A DNA stretch of 64,000 nt from Miscanthus floridulus (taxonomy: Eukaryota > Streptophyta > Magnoliopsida > Poales > Poaceae): NCBI RefSeq assembly GCF_019320115.1, contig NC_089585.1:143485769-143549768 (forward strand), given 5' to 3'. Under the pieces are notes generated by a model, which did no database searches, was not told where the DNA came from, and saw only the letters and a program-made list of their open reading frames with translations. Below are positions 46,664 through 58,447 of this stretch, one piece after another. The first letter of the stretch is position 1. Every line of letters starts with the position of its first letter. A program made the translations under genes and the position numbers.

Positions 46664-47676
46664 CTATTTCAGCTGAAAAAAGTTTATACAACACAATGAT
46701 GATGCCAACAAAAAAAAAAGTGGCACACAAAGCACACACGTAGAGAGGGACTCCACCAAGCAGAGCACCAGCTGCCCAGGGATTTGTGTATGGCCATGTC
46801 ATGACAATTCTCTGAAGAAATTGATCAAACTATCCTTAAGCACAGGTACGGCTACAAGTGTTTTCTTTCATCAATACTAGATCACTGGTTTGTAACCCAA
46901 GCTATGCAATTGCCACAAATGGTTTAGAACTTATATTTCATGAACAATGTATGCTTAGCAAGTAGCGGTATAATTTTCAAACTTTAACATGGGAACAATA
47001 AACAAAACCTTTAACATGTCCATGAAAAGATGCTAATTTTGTTCAGCAGATTCAGGTCACTGTAATAGAGCAACAAAAAACACACATGGAAACACAAAGT
47101 ACAATGTTTCAATTAATGGCTACCACTGACAAACGCAAGGTAGGATTGGTCGAAAACTAAGTCAAATATGCATCTAATTCACTGTGGTGCCAAAAAAAAA
47201 AACAAAGATTCACTCGAAAGAACATTGTATCTAGACAGACTTGTTTTCTCGAGGACGAGATAATTCCTTTGGATGTAGCAGCAGATTCCACCCACTGAAC
47301 TATGATACCACGAACAGGCTTGGATAAAAACTATTTGGTCTGTACTCAGTAATGCCCTAAGGGCGAAGAGAGCAAAATCCCAGAAATGTATTTACTTTTT
47401 AGATGAATTACCATTATGTAAAAGAAATGCTGGGATAATTTTATATAATTATGGACAAAAACATATTACGTTAAGTAAAGTCACAATGGCAAACAAACAT
47501 GATAGTGGCAAAAACAAAAGAGTTGGTACACTCAAAGATGATACATTGATAAAGTAAAAGTTAACAGTCCACTTGGGTACATCAATGATAACAAAGATAT
47601 CGCAAAACAAAGCACCCATATTTTCCACTTCTTTTAATAGACTTCATTTCACCCAAAATCGTATCAATGCAACAAA

Positions 47677-47914
47677 CAGGAGAATATTCACAATCACAAA
47701 CACAACATGGTTGATAGTTAAATGGGCGCTTGCCTCCTGTTCAAAACTAACATATACAAGAACCACGAATAATGCACCATCTATCTATCAACAAACAGGA
47801 CTACAGGAGAATATTCACAATCACAAACACAACATCGTTGATAGTTAAATGGGCGCTTGCCTCCTGTTCAAAACTAACATATACAAGAACCACGAATAAT
47901 GCACCATCTATCAA
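47677..47914. repeat. Near-perfect tandem duplication, 127-bp unit
   Basis: AGGAGAATATTCACAATCAC starts at 47678 and again at 47805. The units differ by few bases (GGTTGATAG versus CGTTGATAG). Confidence 0.85.
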
Positions 47915-48380
47915 CACTGTTAACTAAACTTTTGAAACCCCCCCCCCCCCCAGACATGCATTCGAATCGAATTAATTAAACCATGAAACACCGAAAGTGT
48001 ACAAAATGCAACTACACAGCCAAAAAGGAAACATGGATTTGACACAAGATTAGTCCTCAGTATGTTGATGTAGCATACAGACCATTTCTGTACTTAACCT
48101 GGCCAAATTTTTAGCTGGCCAACAACAACATTAGCATAGTCATTCTCTCAATAAACATATGAAGGAGAGTCACTATGCTTCAAACATAAAGGAAACAAGG
48201 AGTTATCTTAACTAGAACACTGCAAATCCAATAGTCCAAACTATTTTCCTCTATTCAGCCAATACAATATGAATCAGATATGTATTAGAAAGATGATTCA
48301 GTGCTTAATAGAAATACCTTTTGCTTATGTATGAGTTATGATTTAGAAATTTCTAGCACAAGAAACATAACTTGAGTTCA

Positions 48381-48640
48381 GTCCAAATGCATGCTTAAAT
48401 ATATTCAGATCCCAACAGAATAGATCATACACATTTAAACACTAAGTGTCTTTCGTAGGCAACTGAAAGACAGCAAGTTGATCCAGTCAATTGGACTGGC
48501 ATAATAGTGTCCAAATGCACGCTTAAATATATTCAAATCGCAATAGAATAGATCATACACATATAAACACTATAGTAAGTGACTTTCGTAGGCAACTGAA
48601 AGACTGAAAGTTGATCAAGTCAATAGGATTGGCATAATAA
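48381..48640. repeat. Imperfect tandem duplication, 128-bp unit
   Basis: GTCCAAATGC starts at 48381 and 48509. Both units continue through TTAAATATATTCA, ATAGATCATACACAT and TTTCGTAGGCAACTGAAAGA with substitutions and a small insertion. Confidence 0.85.
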
Positions 48641-49000
48641 CAAAAGACAGCAAACAGACATTCATGTTTTAGACGCACCAATTTATTGTGCAGGATAGAG
48701 ACCCATCAGAAAAAGCAACTTGCCAACAAGAAAATTTATGCATGCGATAAATATGCAGATTGCAGTTACGTCCACAATGTATACAAAACAAAACGATTGA
48801 ACCAATCATGACCCAACAGGGCCATTCATTGCCATCAGACAGTCCAAGTAGCACACGTTACTTCGTGAGTTAACCCAAAGAATGCGTTCAGTACAGCTAA
48901 AACAAGGAACAAAATGCCAACAACAGTAATCACAAATTATGAATATTACATTAGTTTTTTTTTTACGTAGAATACTCCGATTGGTAAATTCAGGAAACCC

Positions 49001-50117
49001 ATTCCAGTAAAGAGTGTTCTATGGAGTAACAAAAGTAGGCAGCGACAAAAACAAAGGCGAGCATGACCTGGAATAGTAGGATGTAAACAAGTCCTCAGTT
49101 TGCAAGAAAGCTCTACCACAATTCACGGTGTCCATATTGCACGCATAATGTCTAGTGTGTACAGCCCCGAATAAAGAAGCAATGTGAACAGTAGACGTGC
49201 TCCCGGAGGGTTGACGGCAGTGGACAAGACGATATAGACCAGTGGCAAGATCACACGTACATGAGATAATAGCAGCTTTGATGATGACAAGATTGGCCAA
49301 CAACACCAAATCCCAAATTTGAAAAAGTTCACAGCTCATGCCGGCCGGGAGATGCAACCCTGTGCAGTGAACTTGTGTTCTTACAATCTTACAGAGTTAC
49401 TCCACAGTCGTACTCCAAACTTATTACAGAGACCTTCCCTCTACCCATATGCAGAAATGCTCACTCGATGGAAATGCAGAGCAAAGTTCTCACTGTAAAA
49501 ACATGCAAGGAGTACTGCTGCTGCTGCAATGGACGACAGCGAACCAAATCAAACAGCCGTACCCAAAAAGCACAGGCTCTCAGTGCATGCATGGAAATGC
49601 TTTTACCATGGACACCTTTCTTTCGTTTCACATCTTGTCAACCACGAGGCGATCCGGCACAAGGAATAAACATCGGGGGATTGCACAAAAAATAAGGAGA
49701 AGGGGGGAGCAGGAAGCCGCCATGATCCTGCGCCCTCTTCTTCCTCCTCTAGTCGTGTCAAAAGAAGGAAGCCGCGGCGGCATCACCGGCGGTGAACCAG
49801 GCTGTAACATACGGATAGGAGTAACATGCACGATCGACATAGTTTATAATATCCTAAGCCTGATGATTATCTCATCACATCCATTACACATTGGCCTCCA
49901 GAATACAAGTCCCAATGCACCTAGTAGAAGAAGATGCTCCGTCCAGATGGCACAAGGCCATGGCAAGAATCCGTGCCTTCCACACCTACCCATAGAAAAA
50001 GAGAAGACACCAAAGGAGTGCAGCGAAACGAGTGAAGCTCATGGTCACAGCAAGCCAAATTAGGCACGCAAAGAACAGCCAATCAGATGAGGGAGGAGTC
50101 AAAGATTGCAGCTCTGG
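49001..50117 (-). other. Possible 3' exon and 3' UTR of an unidentified minus-strand transcript
   Basis: On the minus strand, TATGTTACAG near 49800 is acceptor-like and is followed by about 45 open codons starting PGSPPVMPPRLPSFDTTRGG, then a T/G-rich stretch to about 49000 that looks like plant 3' UTR. I do not recognise the peptide. It could belong to an unknown gene or an alternative downstream exon of the LRP1-like gene, or be chance. Confidence 0.2.
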
Positions 50118-50360
50118 GGCCTTGTTTAGATGCCATCCAAATTCTAAGTTTTTTCACTCTCTCTCCATCATATTAATTTTTAGTCGCTTGCATGGAGTAT
50201 TAAATGTAGGTAAAAAAATAACTAATTACATAGTTTAGTTGAAAATCACGAGATGAATCTTTTTGAGCCTAGTTGGTCCACGATTGGACAATATTTATCA
50301 AATAAGACGAAAGTGGTACTATTCATCGATTTGAAATTTTTTCGCAAAATAAACTAGGCC
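50118..50360. mobile_element. MITE with GGCCTTGTTTA / TAAACTAGGCC ends
   Basis: 243 bp with inverted ends GGCCTTGTTTAG and ATAAACTAGGCC, an AT-rich centre and TGG on both sides. It is of the abundant grass family with GGCCTTGTTTAG termini. A diverged relative is at about 53505-53745. Confidence 0.75.
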
Positions 50361-50534
50361 TGGATGCTGAACGAGTATCAATCACGAGGCACAACAGTGC
50401 ACGGCTCTCAGGCTGCTGGGCTGGAGGTGACCCCCACGGCGAGAACACATCCCCAAATGTGGAAACGGAACGACAGGCATTGGGAACATGAGAGCATATG
50501 AACCAGAGGCTAGAAACCAGCAGGCAATATCTTA

Positions 50535-50902
50535 GGGCAGTCCCAATGGTGCATTGATGATGGTTTCTATCCTCATTAAATGACTTGCCACGTAGGCAAA
50601 ACGCTGATGTGGCAACGTAATTAATGAAGAAAGAGAGCAAAAATCATAGAAATGGTTTCTTCATGAAGAAACCAGGTCTACTCTTGACCCAATGCACTAA
50701 GAAACCATGAAATCGCCATTGGGGAGAAACCACCAGTTTCTAGGGAGCTCGTGTCGCACTCCCATTGGAGGAAAAGATAGAGTTGGGAGAGAGAAAGAGA
50801 AAATAGTTATTACTCATAGAAACCATGGGTTGGAAAGAAGTGCTTTTTTGGTGTGGTATCCTATGTTATAGAAACTACTAGTTTCTTTCATTGGGACTGC
50901 TC
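50535..50902. mobile_element. Tourist/Harbinger-type MITE
   Basis: 368 bp with inverted ends GGGCAGTCCCAATG and CATTGGGACTGCTC, flanked by TTA on both sides (50532-50534, 50903-50905), the target duplication of PIF/Harbinger elements. Non-coding. Confidence 0.85.
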
Positions 50903-51264
50903 TTATGCATAATTGTAAAGATTTAATCTTGCGCTATCTTCTTTCCAATACCTAACAATTATTCTCCTCTCTACCCAACTAGTAGTAGAAAAAAAAGAAG
51001 AAACTAGCAGCAGTACTTGCTTTGCTAGAGTTATAGTACAACTAAAAAAACAATTCATCGATGTTATTATACACCAACGAATGACTAAATAACACCACGA
51101 TGGAACGAAGAAGTTGAACAGATAACACCATGCATTGACAGACATTGATGCCCACCAGAAGGCTGAGAAAATTGTACTCTGCTACTAGCATTGAAGAGGA
51201 ACAAAGAATGGCAATTATCGATGTAACCTTACTCTTCCGGTGTAGAAGGAACATACGTACTCGA

Positions 51265-52456
51265 TCAGTTCATGGTGTTACCATAGCTCGACGAGCCGCC
51301 GAGAATGTGCAGATGGTGTCCTCCGCCACCGTACAGCTCCGTGGGTGCCACCGAGGTTCCGCCTACCCTCACGCCAGCGGCGCCGGAGCCAGACGCCGCT
51401 CCGAGATGGAGCTCCGAGATGTTGGGGACCCCCGCCGTGGAGTCATCGTTGCTGGTGGCCGCGTGGCGGCCGTCGTCGGGGCCCTGGTCGTACAGGAACC
51501 CCTTGAACAGATGGCCGTTGATGGTGACTGTCGCCTGGTACGCGTACTCGTCCTCGCCGTCCTCGATGGACGTCACGCGCACGCACTTGAACACCGCCGG
51601 CGCGCGCACCTGCCTCGGGAGGCTGTCCCTGAACGAGGCATCTGAAGCGACGAGACACACACAGGGTTTGGGTCGGTGAGCATCGTCGTCAGAGATCCGA
51701 CTGTGGATAGACTAGATAAGGTGATCTCGGAAGGAATATTGGCGACTACGTACCTTGCTGACTGGAGGTGGTGTCGAAGCTTCGTGGCGTGGTGGCGTTG
51801 GACGTGGACGTGTGCGAGGTGGTGGTTTGCGACGAGAGGAAGCGGGGTTTCTTGGACGCGGACGCGGCGACGGCTGCCGCGGAAGCAGTGGCGGGGGAGG
51901 AGAAGGCGGAGCCGGAGGCGGCGAGCTGCTGGCGCTCACGCCGGCGGGCGGCGGGGACCCAGGTGCTCTTGACATGCGTGGAGCAGTCGAAGCCTCGGCT
52001 CTTGCAGCAGGTGCGACACCGGTTGTGGCCGCAGTCCTTCTTCGCTTGGTTGCCGCAGTCCTGGCACGTCGTGGCGCCGGAGCCGGAGGAGCCGGCGCCG
52101 GCGTCCAGCATCGGGAGGGGCTTCTTCAGGTAGGCAAAGGGGCTGGCGCTAGGGTTAGGGTTAGCGCCCGCAGCAGCAGTAGCCGACGACGGCGACTGCG
52201 GCGGCGGCTGCCAGAACTGGATGGCGCTGGCGGGCGCCCCGGCGGAGGCCGACTTGGCGGCGGCGTCCGGATCAAGCACGCAGGGGCCGCCGGAGAGCAG
52301 CGGGAAGATGGGATCGCCGGAGGCCGCTGCCGCAGCCGCCGCCGCGGCCTCGTGGTGGTGGTGGTGATGGTGCGTGTGGTGGAAAGAGGCAGCGGGGGCG
52401 ACGACGACCATCCCCACGTCGGCCATCCCGTAGTTCATGGCGGCCGCCTGGCGCAT
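51265..52456 (-). CDS. LRP1: SHI/STY/LRP1-family RING-like zinc-finger transcription factor (two exons)
   Basis: Family members are nuclear transcriptional activators acting in auxin-related organ and lateral-root development; this role is from the family. Exon 1 is 51754-52456 and exon 2 is 51265-51641, joined over a 112-bp intron with GTACGT donor and TTCAG acceptor; the junction codon is Asp. From the ATG at 52454-52456 the protein is 359 residues. A conserved N-terminal block ([11 protein letters not shown]) precedes His and Ala runs. The zinc finger is at residues 131-158 ([17 protein letters not shown], then [11 protein letters not shown]), followed by [17 protein letters not shown]. 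The C-terminal IGGH-type domain (residues 247-293) has [12 protein letters not shown] and [13 protein letters not shown] and the N-terminal block favour the LRP1 branch. The frame stays open for at least 95 Ala-rich codons upstream of this ATG, so the true start may be further out. The gene appears intact. Confidence 0.93.
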
Positions 52457-53040
52457 GGCGGCGGCGGAGGCGGAGGACGCCGGGCCCCAGAGGCCCGCGC
52501 CAAGCGAGGCGCCGGAGGCGGACGCGGCCGCCGCGGCGGCGGCCGCGCTGGCATTGAAGCCGAGGGAGAGGTCGTCCCCGCGCGCCGCGGCGGCGGAGGA
52601 CGCGACCCAGTCCGCGAAGGCGCCGGTGTCGGATGGGAAGCGCCGTCCCGAAGCCACACTTATAGGGCCGGGGATGGATTCCGCGGAGGCAGCAGAGAGA
52701 AGAGCTGCTGCTGCTGCGGACTGCGGTCGGAGCAGCCGCAAAGATTTAAAATTTCGCTGCTTGCGCCGCTGTAGATAGAGCCTAGATTTCGTTACTGCCG
52801 CCCACCGCAGCAGCAGCGGCCGGCAGCAGATAAAAAGGAGGCTACGCTACACGCGGTGGATCCGATCCGAATAAAAATCTCTTCTTCCACCTCCTCCTCC
52901 TCCAGTCCTCGGAGCTGAGGTGAGAGCTCAGCCGCTGCTGCTCCGCCAACGGCAAGAGGTCTGAGTTGAGCAGCTAGTGCAGTAGAGCGCCCTGTCTCTA
53001 TCTATCTCCCCCTAATCACTCGCCTCCTCTCCCCTGCCCT
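52457..53040 (-). promoter_or_regulatory. Leader and likely core promoter of the LRP1-like gene
   Basis: On the minus strand a GGTATATAGGG TATA-like box lies at 53040-53045, which would place transcription start near 53010. The leader is CT- and GCAGCAG-rich. The ~285 bases just upstream of the ATG are open in the coding frame and encode a coding-like Ala-rich peptide without ATG. Confidence 0.4.
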
Positions 53041-53225
53041 ATATACCTGGTCCTGTTGCTATCATCGCCATCATCACCCTCTAGTATTCTACTCAGCCTT
53101 CAGTGGGGAACTCTTAACACCTATTTTTCTGTTCTTTTCTCCCTCCCTCCTAGCCTGCTGGCTTGCGCTAGCGATTTTTATTGCGATTTCTTCAGTCTAG
53201 GACAGTGACGTGGGTGGATGGCTAC

Positions 53226-53410
53226 ATATGAGAGAGAGAGGGCGAGAGAGGAGGGAAGAAAAGGGAAAAAAAAGGAAGCAGCACAACACACACAGCAGTG
53301 GAGTGGTAGAGAGAGACTAGAAGTAGAGCGAGAAAGCTTCTTGCGTCTCTCTATGCTGTGGAAGGAAGGTTGCAAGAGAGAGAAATAAAGGAAAAGAAAA
53401 GAAAGTGTGG
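53226..53410. repeat. GA-rich (plus) / CT-rich (minus) tract upstream of the LRP1-like gene
   Basis: Runs of GAGAGAGAG, GGGAAAAAAAAGG and AGAGAGAGA over about 180 bp. GA/CT tracks of this kind are common in plant promoters and are bound by BPC/GAGA factors (family knowledge). Confidence 0.6.
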
Positions 53411-53504
53411 GGGATTTAAGTGGCGGAGTGGGGACACTGAAATTCCTCTGTGAGATCTTCTCGATCACTCGCTATCTATCTTTGGCGGTGGGACGCCCTT
53501 TTCC

Positions 53505-53745
53505 GAGCCCGTTCGTTTGGCCGTGCCTCGTCTCAGCGTCAGCTAAAATCTTAAAAAGTGCTACAGTATTTGTCACATTATGTATGGAGTGTTAAATGTA
53601 GACGTAAAAAAAAATAATTGCACAATTTAGTGGAAAATTGCGAGACAATGTTTTGAGCCTAATTAGTCCATGTTTAAATACTAATTACTAAATAAAAACA
53701 AAAGTGCTACAGTCCTCCAAATTCCAAGTGAAACTAAACACGCTC
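53505..53745. mobile_element. Diverged MITE of the GGCCTTGTTTAG type
   Basis: Contains GTATGGAGTGTTAAATGTAG, TTGAGCCTAATTAGTCCATG and TAAATAAAAACAAAAGTGCT, matching the interior of the 50118-50360 element in order and orientation. The ends are eroded. Confidence 0.6.
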
Positions 53746-54793
53746 GTAAATGATGATAAATTTTTAGGTGTAGCAGTATTTTTACCTCGGATCCATTGTC
53801 TTCCTCTTGCCCGCTTATCTAAAGACTTTTGCTCGCCCCTGCAGCTGCCGCTCGCACCACTACTGGCCTGCACACTACTGACGAGCTTCTTCTGCTGCCG
53901 CTGCTGCTTCTGCTCCTGCCGATCCTGCAGCTGCGTTAAAAGCTAAGCGCCCAGCGGAGGGGTCAGGGATCTAGCTAGCCTGCTCCTGCGGCCTACCACT
54001 CCTACCAACATTGGAATCGATGTATCCCACGCATCCACACACACACATTTGCCAACAGTCAGACATCCACTGTGGCAGTATATTTCCGTTGCCTAGAACG
54101 CCTTCCTTTTTGTTTTTACTCGCCAAGCATGCTTGCTTTTTGCAGTGATGAAGGAGTAATCCATCTTTTTCCCATCGTATTCGGCCTGGTCGGTTGCCTG
54201 GTTCGTATCGTTGATCGTTCGTTTATATGATAGAGAAGTACTATTGGCTGGTTTATTGAAAAAACGTTCATGTGAGGAGACTGGCCAGCCCAGCCAGCCC
54301 AGCCGAACACGGAGATTATGTCCAAAAAAATCCATCCTTAATAGTATATTTTCTCGTTCATACAAAAACTCGGTTGTACTTGAGTACCAATGTTTTGATC
54401 GAGATGGACGTCCAAGATGCCTCCTCTTTACGGTTGTACTTCAGTCTGGCGTGTTCGCTTCAACTTATCCCAGTTATCAGCAAAAATCTACAGTATTTTT
54501 TTTCACAATAAAATCAGCCAACTTTAATACCAGTCGAATTGATCCGTACAGCTGCTTTGGGTTCTGGCAGCTCGTTTTCGTCATGCTCTTCACAAACTTT
54601 CGGACGGTGACAGGCTCGGAACAGTCTAATTCGTCCAGAAAGGAAATTGTTGTTTCTGCCAATCATGTGTGTGTGTCTCGCATCATTTGTTAGCTCCTCA
54701 CTCGTCATTCGTCAATACCTTTTTTATGTAAAAGAAGAATAGCAAAGTGGTCCGCGCAAATTACGCGGCTAGCATATTATTATACCCTAGCTC
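53746..54793. other. Intergenic sequence without supported genes
   Basis: Includes a low-complexity CTGCTGCCGCTGCTGCTTCT stretch at 53890-53935, a CCAGCCCAGCCAGCC run at 54283-54305 and MITE-like debris near 54180-54520. ORFs here have no recognisable domain. Confidence 0.5.
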
Positions 54794-55041
54794 AACTTTA
54801 CTTCTTATGTCCTGAAATATAAGTCAAACTATATTAAAATTGACAAAGTTTATATAAAAGAAGAAAAATGTGTAGGACTTGAAATTATCTTAATTAAATA
54901 CATTATGGAATATAAATTTATAGTATACCTCTTTGATGTGGTTAGATGTTAATATTTTTTTCTATAAATTTGATCAAAGTTACTGTAGTTTGACTTACGA
55001 CAAAACTGTATTTCTTATATTTTATAATGGAGGGAGTATGT
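54794..55041. mobile_element. Degenerate Stowaway-type MITE
   Basis: The right end AATGGAGGGAGTA is the classic Stowaway terminus. The interior has AGTCAAACTATATTAAAA and GATCAAAGTTACTGTAGTTT, the common grass consensus pattern. The left end is eroded. Confidence 0.6.
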
Positions 55042-56003
55042 AGGTCCTGTAAAAAGTAAAACATAATACACAGTCTAACCGTCTCAAGTTTGATTAAGTT
55101 TATAAAAAAATATCAAATAACAATCAATCGATGTGTATAGTTTATACAAAAAATATCGAAGCATAGTTTTATCGTATATATTTATTGCCAAACATATTCA
55201 TACCTTTTTATAAATTTGATCAATCTTTAAATAAATTTTATTCATAGTATTGATCTATAACTTCATAAATGATGTTATCAAGATTGGTTTTCCACTGTCG
55301 GTGATTTGTGTAGTTATGCCTTGATCCTATATTCGATGGACAACATCACTTAATGTATAAAATTGCATCTTAATTTAGAGGGGGGTGCAGGGTGGGCTCT
55401 AGCACGCTCCTAGCATCATGAACACAATGGGGTCCCCTTAGGCCACTCCTATAACTCCCCGTTCGGCTTACCTTAAATCCGATTTGTTCGGTTTCTTTTT
55501 TCAGCCGAAACAGTATTTTTCTCTCACAACATTTCAGCTAGAACGGTGTTTTTCAGTCACTTTTAGCCAAGTTTCAGCAAGCCGAACAGGGTGCGTTCGC
55601 CACTGCTTACGGTGTTACTATTACCTATGTGAAATACTTTTTTTTTGGCTCAACTACCGCAGTGGCCTCAAGCTAACGGCGTAAACCTAGTATAGAGAGA
55701 AAAACACATGAATCCTTTCATTCGTTTTTTTATTTTGTCGATGTGAATCATAATTAATTAATATGAATAAATGGTTATGTCTTCCTTCGCTGAATTTGTC
55801 CTGCCTTATGTTAGGATACGCAATCCGATATCGTGTACCACTTGGCACTACGATGCAGTGTAGCATCCTAAGTGTCAACATATTTTGTCCTCACATTAAG
55901 CCATCACCGTTCTCTCTTATCAGGGGACAACAACCTTGCAAAGTTGACCAACAAATAAACTCGAACGTTTGTACTTTCCACGATACAGATAGATCATTAC
56001 TAT
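55042..56003. other. AT-rich intergenic sequence with one MITE
   Basis: No gene supported. Contains the MITE at 55457-55591. Confidence 0.6.
55457..55591. mobile_element. MITE, CCCTGTTCGGCTT family, copy 3
   Basis: The best preserved member: CCCCGTTCGGCTT at the left, AAGCCGAACAGGG at the right, a near-perfect inverted repeat, with TTTTTCAGCCGAAACAG inside. Confidence 0.75.
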
Positions 56004-58447
56004 TGTAACACCCTAAAATTTACTCTTTTCAAAAAAGATATAAATTGATTTAATTTTGTATTTTGTTCTCATGAAATATAAAAAAAGAATATTTTTCATT
56101 ATATTAAAATTTATCATAAGGAGTAGCAATATGGTTGTGCATACATGCCGATGCATTTGATTTATTGCTTGAGTGGTTTGAATCAAGATTCAAAATGGTT
56201 TGAATTGCTTTTGAAAATAAATTAAAAATGGCTTTGAAGTAAAAGAAAAGAAAGAAAAAGAGAATTGAAAAAATAAAAGAGTTTTAAAAAAATGTAAAAA
56301 TTATTTTTGGGAAGCTTATCAAAATTTCTCATTTTTATTTGAATTGAAAAGTATATTTGAAACTATATTCCAATTTGATTTGGATCATATTTGAATTTAG
56401 ATTGAAAAAGGGAAATTGGAAAATGGAAAACTGGTCGTTTCCCTATCCTCTTGGGTCGTCTCGCCTTCACTCGTGCGGCCCAGCTGCAGGCAGCAGCCCA
56501 AGCCACAGCGCCCGTCCCCCCTGGTTCCGCTGACACCTCGGGCCCGTTTTCTGGGCCTTCTCCCACCTCTAGTCGACGTTATCCTGGACTCCGTCTGCGC
56601 AAGGAGTTCGCCTCCGCCCCGTGTTCGCTTGGTTGGCGTGCGCCCCACGCCGCACCACCCCTATAAATAGCAGCCCAGCACCCTACCATCTTCCCCGAAC
56701 CCTAGACGCGAGCCTCCGCCTCACCTTGGGCCGTAGCAGACGCAACTCCATACGCCGCACGCCGCCGGAGATCCACCGCCGTGGGATTCGTCGTTCCGCC
56801 GTCTCTCCACCACCGCGTCCGCGTCGCCGAGCATCTACGAGAGGTAGGCAATCTGTTGGTGCCGCGAACGCTCTCTCTCTCACCCTCTATCTCCCTCCAC
56901 CATGCTGAAGTTTTACCGACGTGCCGATCCGTCATAACGAGCACAGCTTCACCACCGCGCCGGCGTAGCTCCCTCCGAACCCTCCATCGAGTTCGCTTCG
57001 AGCTTCTCTTGCTTCCCATGGTCCTCCCGTGCCCGGTGGTGGTCGGGAACGTCAAAACCAGTTCTGCCCGCGAGCTTCCTCGCCGCCGTCCATGGCGCCG
57101 CCGTCAAACTCGCCACCGGCCACGCCACCCGCTCTCTCTCTCGCTGATTTATTTCCAACCGTCCGATCTGTGATCAAGGGCCAAGAATAGAAGATACCCC
57201 TTCACCGGTCGTTTTGCTAAAGAGCTCTCGTATTTTTGTAGATTACAACCCACCGACCCTAATTTTATTCTAAAGAGCCCCGGTCCTTTCTTCTATTCGT
57301 GTCCATAGTCCCTGGCCCAAATTCAAAATCTGATTTTATTTATTTTAAATCAAAATTGAGTTTTGTTTATTTACAAAATTGCCACTGTCTTCATTAGGCC
57401 ATATCTTCTCTGTTTTAACTCCGATTTGACCCGTTCAAGTTGCGTTAGATTCGTAATTGCATAATCTACATGTTTATACTACTGTTAAATATATAATCAA
57501 CTTTTAAAATTCGAGGTTAGATTTAATCTATTATTTTATTAAAGAAAATCTTGTTTAATTCATAATTTTTTTGTTATAGCTCCGATTAGAGTGCTTTTCG
57601 CGACTGTGTGTTCATAGTAACATGTAGAACATCTTTAAAACCTCATTACCTGTTATTTATTATGTTTGGTGTATTGTTCTAATTTAGATCTACTGTTTGC
57701 TTCGTGTATGATTGCATAGATGCTTGTGTGGTGCTTTTATGATCATGTCCAGTCGGTGAGCTTTGCGTTGGTGATATAAAAGAAGTTAGTGATTCAGAAG
57801 AAGTCCTTTGGAGGTTATGATTCAATAGAAGAAGGATCGGTGTTTTAAGGTAAGTATAGCATGGAATCTTCCTAGTTGTCCTATACACCTTTAATCTTTT
57901 AATTCATATTGCATGTGTCTACCTTGACTGCCGCTAAGGATTTTCTAATGCTTTGTTACCTTGTGCCTTATTACCTATGGAGTATTGCATTGGGTAGTAT
58001 GGTGCTAGTGCTCTAACTAAAACCATAATCTTGTAACTTGACTAATGGAATATGCAATAAACACTAAAAGATGTTTTTAGCAATATGGAACAAGGAGGCT
58101 AGAGTATTGGGCTATTTTTATGGTGCTCTAGATTCCTCTCACTAAGAATTTATCTGTAAATGGTCATCTGAAACTTATAGTATAACTGTGAGTGCTATAT
58201 GGCTCTGGTTTTAGCTCTGTATGAGGACATTTTCTATCTTATTAGTGGTTACCTTTATTGGTGTAAGAATGGCTTGCCGAATCGGGTATAGTGCGACCGT
58301 TGTGCGTCATTATGCCATCGGGAAGGGAGGCTCTATATCTGTTTGCCGAATGAATCTAATGGCCCTAACTTATTAGACGAACCTTTGAAAGGCTTCATAG
58401 TAAACCCTATCGATCTTCCTTGGAAGTGGGTCAAGAGAATAGCTACC
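56004..58447 (+). mobile_element. Probable LTR-retrotransposon remnant with LTR start and promoter
   Basis: Starts TGTAACACCCTAAAATT, a frequent grass LTR start. An AT-rich stretch is followed by a GC-rich promoter region with TATAAATA at 56662-56669 and a CT-rich leader (56860-56900, 57130-57150). The part after about 57200 is AT-rich and non-coding and runs up to the start of element G. The LTR end was not located. The ORFs at 56400-57170 follow composition and have no domain. A host-gene promoter and leader is the alternative. Confidence 0.5.
56662..56669 (+). promoter_or_regulatory. TATA box of the 56-kb LTR remnant
   Basis: TATAAATA in a GC-rich context; a CCGAACCCTAGACGCGAGCC-type start region follows about 30 bases downstream. 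Confidence 0.55.

Larger units (their letters stand above)
46664..49000. other. AT-rich intergenic sequence with short tandem duplications
   Basis: No exon could be supported on either strand. It contains tandem duplications with 127-bp and 128-bp units and a C14 tract at 47938-47951. Confidence 0.5.

Noticed and set aside
49449..50063. 204-codon plus-strand ORF
   Set aside because: No recognisable domain, low-complexity stretches, and it runs opposite a 3' UTR-like region.
51755..52774. 339-codon plus-strand ORF opposite the LRP1-like gene
   Set aside because: It is the GC-rich shadow of exon 1 in another frame; Gly/Arg-rich composition follows from the Ala/His codon runs on the real strand.
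56621..57173. Overlapping GC-rich ORFs after the TATA box at 56662
   Set aside because: Several frames on both strands are open from composition; no domain is seen and the context is an LTR.
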